DNA from: an uncultured Clostridia bacterium
GTDB lineage: Bacteria > Bacillota > Clostridia > Christensenellales > Borkfalkiaceae
Assembly: GCA_944358655.1 (NCBI GenBank)
Contig: CALVRO010000003.1
Coordinates: forward strand, 1-64,000
Reading direction: 5' to 3'
Length of the DNA: 64,000 nucleotides
Positions within the stretch are counted from its first letter, which is position 1. Every line of letters begins with the position of its first letter. The notes below the pieces were generated by a model that had not been told where the DNA came from, made no database searches, and worked only from the letters and a program-made list of their open reading frames with translations. This document shows positions 60,036-64,000 of the stretch, in pieces. A program made the position numbers and the translations under genes.

Positions 60036-60920
60036 ATGGTCAATATCGAACTGTACAGGGTATTTTACACGGTTGCAAAGTGCGGCAGCCTGACAAGGGC
60101 GGCGGAGGAGCTGTTCATCTCCCAGCCCGCCGTGTCGCAGGCCATAAAACAGCTCGAAGGTCAGCTGGGTACGCCGCTGTTCAACCGCACGCACAGGGGC
60201 ATGGAGCTCACCGCCCAGGGCGGCAAACTCATCTATGCGCAGGTGGAGGAGGCGCTCTCGCTGCTCGACGGCGCCGAAAATAAGCTGATAGAGCTCAAAA
60301 CAACGGCCTCGGGCACGCTGAGGATAGGCGCCACCGACTCCATATTCTCCAACATCCTCGCCGATAAAATTGTTGAGTACAACAAAAAATATCCCGCCGT
60401 ACATATCGAGCTGATAACGGGCACCACGCCCGAAACGCTCACCCAGCTCAAGGACAACAAGTGCGACATAGGCTTCATCAACATGCCCATAGAGGACAAG
60501 GACGTGTCGTTCAAGGGCACGGTGGCCCACCTCTCCGACGTGTTCGTCGCCTCGCCCGTGCGCTTCGCCTCGCTTAAGGGCGTAAAGGTGCCCCTCTCAA
60601 AATTGCAGGAATATCCCCTGCTGATGATAGAGTCCAACACGGTGGCGCGGCGGGCGCTGGCAGCTTTCATGCAGTCGCTGGGCGCCGTGCTCTCCCCCGA
60701 TATCGAGGTGGCCAACTGGGATCTCATGTTAAAGTTCGCCCGCTGCGGCATGGGCATAGGCTGCATCCCCCGCGAGTACGCGGCCGCCCTGCTGGACAGC
60801 GGCGAGCTGTTCGAAGTCGACGTCTCCCCCGCCCTGCCCGTGCGCGCCGTGGGCATGGCCCTTCCCAAAAACGTGGCCGCTCCCTACGCCTTAAGGGAGT
60901 TCATGAACATGTTTGTTTAA
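60036..60920 (+). CDS. LysR family transcriptional regulator
   Basis: The 294-residue regulator has the N-terminal winged HTH (1-60: YRVFYTVAKCGSLTRAAEELFISQPAVSQAIKQLE) and the two-lobe effector domain (about 90-290). AAAGGAGC precedes ATG 60036. The usual divergent target gene is missing: upstream lie only the tandem repeat and mnmE. Effector unknown. Confidence 0.92.
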   Translation: MVNIELYRVFYTVAKCGSLTRAAEELFISQPAVSQAIKQLEGQLGTPLFNRTHRGMELTAQGGKLIYAQVEEALSLLDGAENKLIELKTTASGTLRIGATDSIFSNILADKIVEYNKKYPAVHIELITGTTPETLTQLKDNKCDIGFINMPIEDKDVSFKGTVAHLSDVFVASPVRFASLKGVKVPLSKLQEYPLLMIESNTVARRALAAFMQSLGAVLSPDIEVANWDLMLKFARCGMGIGCIPREYAAALLDSGELFEVDVSPALPVRAVGMALPKNVAAPYALREFMNMFV

Positions 60921-60938
60921 CGCTCGTGCGGCTTATAG

Positions 60939-60982
60939 AAAAGCGCGTTGCCCGCAACATATGTTGCGGGCAACGCGCTTTT
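60939..60982. terminator. Bidirectional terminator between lysR and the acyltransferase gene
   Basis: A perfect inverted repeat of 22 bases per arm (AAAAGCGCGTTGCCCGCAACAT and its complement), ending in A- and T-runs, between convergent genes. Confidence 0.92.
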
Positions 60983-61817
60983 AAACTTGAGTATCGGGGC
61001 CTTGGGGGGTGGTGGAGGCCTCCACGGCCGCGCTGTCCCCTTCGGGGCGGTAGATATATTTGTATTTATAGTCGTATGTAGAAAACTCGTCCGCCCTCGC
61101 CTTCATTGCGGCGTAGGCCTCGTCGCGCAGCTTCTGCTGCGCCTTCTTCGCGGGCAGATCGCTGTCGGGCAAGAAGGGGCCGTCGACATACACGGTTATT
61201 TTGGGGCGCGAAGAGTGCTTGCGCTTTTTAAAGGTCATCGTGTAGGTGAATACGGGCGCGTTCAGCTTTACGGGATAGCGGAAGGAAACGGCGGGGAAGT
61301 TGCGCACGCCCGAATAGTACGGCCATATGTGCGCTTCGGGGTAGATGGCTATCCAATACTTTTTGGCTATCGCCCGCTCTATCTCGCCGTTGAAGGCGGG
61401 CATTAAATGCAGCGAGGAGGGAATGGGCAGCGCGCCCGCGTCCATTATCAGCCACCTTATGCCCTTTATCGAGGTGGAGTCCTCGCTCACCATCACCTTT
61501 GCGGGGCGGGGGAAGGCCAGCACCGTGGGGTTGAAGGCGTCGCACACAAAGGCCGTGTGGTTGCCGTATATAAAGGCTCCCTGCTTCTTATACCCTTTAA
61601 GGCACTTTTTGTTGACGTACTTTATCCGCCTTATCAGCTTGCAGTACAAAAAGCAGGCGGGCGTGGCCAGTATGCGGTAGATGAAAAAGCTCCTCAGCCT
61701 TCTGAATATATTGTCCGAGTGGTACTTAAAGCCGGCGGGCAGGGGCACCGCCTCTATGTTTGTCTGGGCAAAGTCGTCGTGCACCTCGTCCGAATAATAT
61801 CTTATCTCCTGTTCCAT
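60981..61817 (-). CDS. Lysophospholipid acyltransferase (PlsC-like)
   Basis: The 278-residue protein has the acyltransferase motif GNHTAFVCD (H87 and D93, one residue wider than the classical HX4D), then SEDSTSIKGIRWLI and the YPEAHIWPY block. It probably acylates a glycerophospholipid precursor at the membrane. ATG 61817 was chosen; a TATAAT lies only 8 bases before it, so the leader is very short. The last few codons reach the terminator hairpin. Confidence 0.82.
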   Translation of the reverse strand: MEQEIRYYSDEVHDDFAQTNIEAVPLPAGFKYHSDNIFRRLRSFFIYRILATPACFLYCKLIRRIKYVNKKCLKGYKKQGAFIYGNHTAFVCDAFNPTVLAFPRPAKVMVSEDSTSIKGIRWLIMDAGALPIPSSLHLMPAFNGEIERAIAKKYWIAIYPEAHIWPYYSGVRNFPAVSFRYPVKLNAPVFTYTMTFKKRKHSSRPKITVYVDGPFLPDSDLPAKKAQQKLRDEAYAAMKARADEFSTYDYKYKYIYRPEGDSAAVEASTTPQGPDTQV

Positions 61818-61874
61818 ACCCCATATTATACCCCCGCATATAAACGCAACATAAAATTTGAACACTTTGCGCGC

Positions 61875-61906
61875 GCCGCCACGGCGCTTTTCAGGCGCCG
61901 TGGCGG
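61875..61906. other. GC-rich hairpin between divergent genes
   Basis: GCCGCCACGGCGC pairs with GCGCCGTGGCGGC around TTTTCA. It lies upstream of the antiporter promoter and may belong to the leader or operator region of either divergent gene. Confidence 0.6.
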
Positions 61907-61939
61907 CCAAAATAATTTGTAATATTTTCGCCCCGCCTA

Positions 61940-61968
61940 TTGAAATTGCCCCCGAGATATGCTATAAT
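61940..61968 (+). promoter_or_regulatory. Promoter of the CaCA antiporter gene
   Basis: TTGAAA (61940-61945), 17 bases, TATAAT (61963-61968), about 50 bases before the start codon. Confidence 0.65.
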
Positions 61969-62017
61969 CTGTGCAGATGGCCGAGCGCAAGCTATCGGGC
62001 CGAACAAGGGAAAAACA

Positions 62018-63121
62018 ATGGAAGAATTTATTCAAAACCTCACTCAGAACGTCTGGTTCAACATCTTTCTGCTCGCCGTGGGCTTCATCTTTCTCGCCAA
62101 GGGCGCCGATTTCTTTGTCGACGGCGCGAGCGGCGTGGCCGAAAAGCTGAAAATACCCCAAATAATAATAGGCCTGACAATAGTCGCCATGGGCACCAGC
62201 GCGCCCGAGGCCGCCGTGTCGATCAGCGCCGCAATAGAGGGCAACGCCGATATCACAATAGGCAACATTGTGGGCAGCAACATTTTAAACATACTCATTA
62301 TTTTGGGCATATCCTCGGCCATAAGCCGTCTGGCGGTGGGCAAGGACACCGTCTTTGTCGACATCCCCGTAATGCTCGGCGCTACCGTGCTCTTATTCCT
62401 CCTCGGCATAGACGGCGAGATAGGCCTCGCCGACGGCATAATCTTTCTGGTTGTGTTTATCTCCTACATGGCCTACCTGTTTATAGTCGCGCGCAAGAAC
62501 ATCAACAAGCGCGAGGCCGCCGTCCTCGGGCAGGGGACGGCCGGGCCCCTTCCGCAGACCGAGGCTCCCCTTGCCGACGGCGAGGCCCGCGCGGCCGTCT
62601 CTCCCGCAGCGGCGGAGGCAGCGGGGAAAGAGGGGGAGAGCGACGGCGGAAAGGCAAAGGACGTCAAAAAGCGCTCCCTCATCCTCTTGATCGTCATGAC
62701 GGCCGTGGGGCTGGCCATGATAATCTTCGGCAGCAACTTCACGGTCGACTCGGCCACCTTCCTCGCGCGCGAGATGGGCGTGTCCGAGCGCTTCATAGGC
62801 CTCACCGTAGTGGCGCTGGGCACGTCGCTGCCCGAACTGTTCACGTCCGTCACGGCCGCCATAAAAAAGAACGCCGACATAGCCATAGGCAACATAGTCG
62901 GCAGCAACATATTCAATATACTGTTCATAGTCGGCCTGTCGTCGGTCATCACGCCCGTGCCTTACGAGGCGCACTTCCTCGTCGACGCCGCCATAGCCTT
63001 CGCGGCCGCCATGATACTCTGGGTGCCCTGCATACTCAACAAAAGCATATACCGCATAACGGGCATTGTAATGCTCGTTGCATACTGCGGCTACTTCGCC
63101 TACCTTCTGGCGGTGGGCTGA
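62018..63121 (+). CDS. Calcium/sodium antiporter (CaCA family, YrbG-like)
   Basis: The 367-residue protein has two inverted five-helix halves, each with an alpha-repeat: GLTIVAMGTSAPEAAVS...GNIVGSNILNI (about 55-90) and GLTVVALGTSLPELFTSV...GNIVGSNIFNI (about 262-300). A charged Ala/Gly/Glu-rich loop (about 165-215) separates them. It probably exchanges Ca2+ for Na+ or H+. AAGGG lies 8 bases before ATG 62018. Confidence 0.92.
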   Translation: MEEFIQNLTQNVWFNIFLLAVGFIFLAKGADFFVDGASGVAEKLKIPQIIIGLTIVAMGTSAPEAAVSISAAIEGNADITIGNIVGSNILNILIILGISSAISRLAVGKDTVFVDIPVMLGATVLLFLLGIDGEIGLADGIIFLVVFISYMAYLFIVARKNINKREAAVLGQGTAGPLPQTEAPLADGEARAAVSPAAAEAAGKEGESDGGKAKDVKKRSLILLIVMTAVGLAMIIFGSNFTVDSATFLAREMGVSERFIGLTVVALGTSLPELFTSVTAAIKKNADIAIGNIVGSNIFNILFIVGLSSVITPVPYEAHFLVDAAIAFAAAMILWVPCILNKSIYRITGIVMLVAYCGYFAYLLAVG

Positions 63122-63161
63122 GAAGGGGCGGCGCCGCATATTTCGGCTGCGATAATAATAC

Positions 63162-63190
63162 AAAAGAGACAGCTTGCCGCTGTCTCTTTT
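63162..63190. terminator. Bidirectional terminator between the antiporter and dapB
   Basis: AAAAGAGACAGC (63162-63173) pairs with GCTGTCTCTTTT (63179-63190), between convergent genes. Confidence 0.88.
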
Positions 63191-63240
63191 GTCGTGCCGC
63201 GATAGGGCGGCGTTATCCGTTTCTCTTTTTTGCGGGGAGT

Positions 63241-64000
63241 CTATCTGTTGAGGACGTCCTTTAATACGTCGGTCATGTCGTACAGTCCGCTCGTCTTTCC
63301 CGCCATCCACTTGGCGGCCTTCACGGCGCCCGCCGCAAACACGCGCTTGCTGCGCGCCGAGTGGGAGAGGGTGACTATCTCGTCCTCGCCCGCGAACATG
63401 ACTTCGTGCTCGCCGACTATCGTGCCGCCGCGCACGGCGTGTATGCCTATCTCGTCGCCGCGCGCGCCCACCATGCCGCTGCGGCCCTCAACGTACGGCC
63501 TCTTTATCTCCAGCGCGTCGTTTATACCCTCGGCCAGCATGAGCGCGGTGCCGCTCGGCGCGTCGGCCTTCTTGTTGTGGTGGCGCTCAACTATCTCTAT
63601 GTCAAAGTTTTCGCCCAGCACGGCCGCCGCCTTCTTTGCAAGCGCCACCAAAAGGTTGACGCCCAGCGAAAAGTTGGCCGTTCTGAACACCGCCGTCTTT
63701 TGCGAGGCGGCCGCAATGCTCTCAAGCTGTTCGGCCGTGTAGCCCGTGGCGGCTATCACGAGGGGAACGCCCTTTTTTACCGCGTATTCGAGCTCGCCTC
63801 CGAGCGCGGCGGGGGAGGAGAAGTCTATAATTACGTCGGGCCTCTCCTTTACCTCGTCAAAGGAGGGGTAGACGGGCACTTTGCAGCCCTCGGGCGCGCG
63901 CAGGTCTACGCCGCAGCACACCTCGGCCTCGCCGTCGGCGCTCAGAAGGTCGCATATGTTTGCGCCCATCTTTCCGCCTATGCCGCATACAAGTATCTTC
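63241..64000 (-). CDS. dapB: 4-hydroxy-tetrahydrodipicolinate reductase, start codon just outside the window
   Basis: DapB reduces the lysine/diaminopimelate precursor with NAD(P)H. The N-terminal Rossmann loop KILVCGIGGKMG is read up to the edge. VIIDFSSPA and the substrate motif ERHHNKKADAPSGTA are present, with catalytic His and Lys. An internal ATG would give 242 residues, but the reading frame continues to base 64000, and only the initiating codon (64000-64002) appears cut. In spore formers the product also feeds dipicolinate. Confidence 0.93.
   Translation of the reverse strand, partial: KILVCGIGGKMGANICDLLSADGEAEVCCGVDLRAPEGCKVPVYPSFDEVKERPDVIIDFSSPAALGGELEYAVKKGVPLVIAATGYTAEQLESIAAASQKTAVFRTANFSLGVNLLVALAKKAAAVLGENFDIEIVERHHNKKADAPSGTALMLAEGINDALEIKRPYVEGRSGMVGARGDEIGIHAVRGGTIVGEHEVMFAGEDEIVTLSHSARSKRVFAAGAVKAAKWMAGKTSGLYDMTDVLKDVLNR

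Overview
The window is GC-rich chromosomal DNA from an endospore-forming member of the Firmicutes, most likely a strictly anaerobic gut-type Clostridium relative (class Clostridia). The evidence is gene content and order. There are spore-formation genes (yqfC, yqfD, ylbJ, a pdaB-type deacetylase, yabP, yabQ). The conserved series yqfC-yqfD-phoH-HD phosphodiesterase-ybeY-era-yqzL-recO is present. Energy metabolism is marked by a single-chain pyruvate:ferredoxin oxidoreductase, and leucine synthesis is controlled by a T-box. I cannot name a genus from sequence alone. No phage, IS transposase, CRISPR array, rRNA operon or replication origin is visible.

Layout. 1-356 holds dispersed repeats. 357-6286 is the yqfC-to-recO operon. 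6379-7553 (minus) is an ECF S-component with a DUF4430-type lipoprotein. 7807-11993 is a tight operon (alanine racemase, 5-formyl-THF cyclo-ligase, membrane protein, rsmD, coaD, DAHP synthase), followed after a repeat-filled gap by prephenate dehydratase. 13336-19682 carries ylbJ (minus), a patatin-like esterase, rarA, pdaB, a double-OB ssDNA-binding protein and a MATE exporter. 19683-21051 is a leucine T-box leader expanded by tandem repeats and followed by more repeats, leading to leuA and then lgt. 24101-28143 is a WYL regulator, a small orphan ORF and a three-gene ABC importer. 28315-35578 carries valS, an MBL-fold protein, yabP-yabQ-divIC, ppx, an M50-like protease and vanZ. Two tRNA genes (Leu-TAG, Ala-CGC) follow, with a duplicated tRNA 3' end. 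36266-41707 (minus) is an accessory block: hydrolase, APH-type kinase, AraC, GNAT, MATE, MarR. 41896-47635 is prmA-rsmE-mtaB-PrsW-HIT-mutarotase. 47929-51465 is nifJ (minus). 51957-59721 carries a CPA2 antiporter, a fused ECF ATPase with ecfT and truA, a membrane protein and mnmE. 60036-64000 carries a LysR regulator, an acyltransferase, a Ca2+/cation antiporter and dapB, which is cut by the window edge.

Most genes are housekeeping genes for translation, RNA modification, spore formation, cell envelope and amino-acid synthesis, arranged in tight operons with ATGA-type overlaps. The less ordinary content lies between genes. Several dispersed repeat families are present. One has a palindromic core whose arms change in a compensatory way between copies, and this family lies in tandem inside the leucine T-box leader. 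There is an array of CGATATG boxes separated by small hairpins. Very stable GC-rich hairpins recur between promoter and start codon. One MarR-type operator pair is placed exactly on a promoter.
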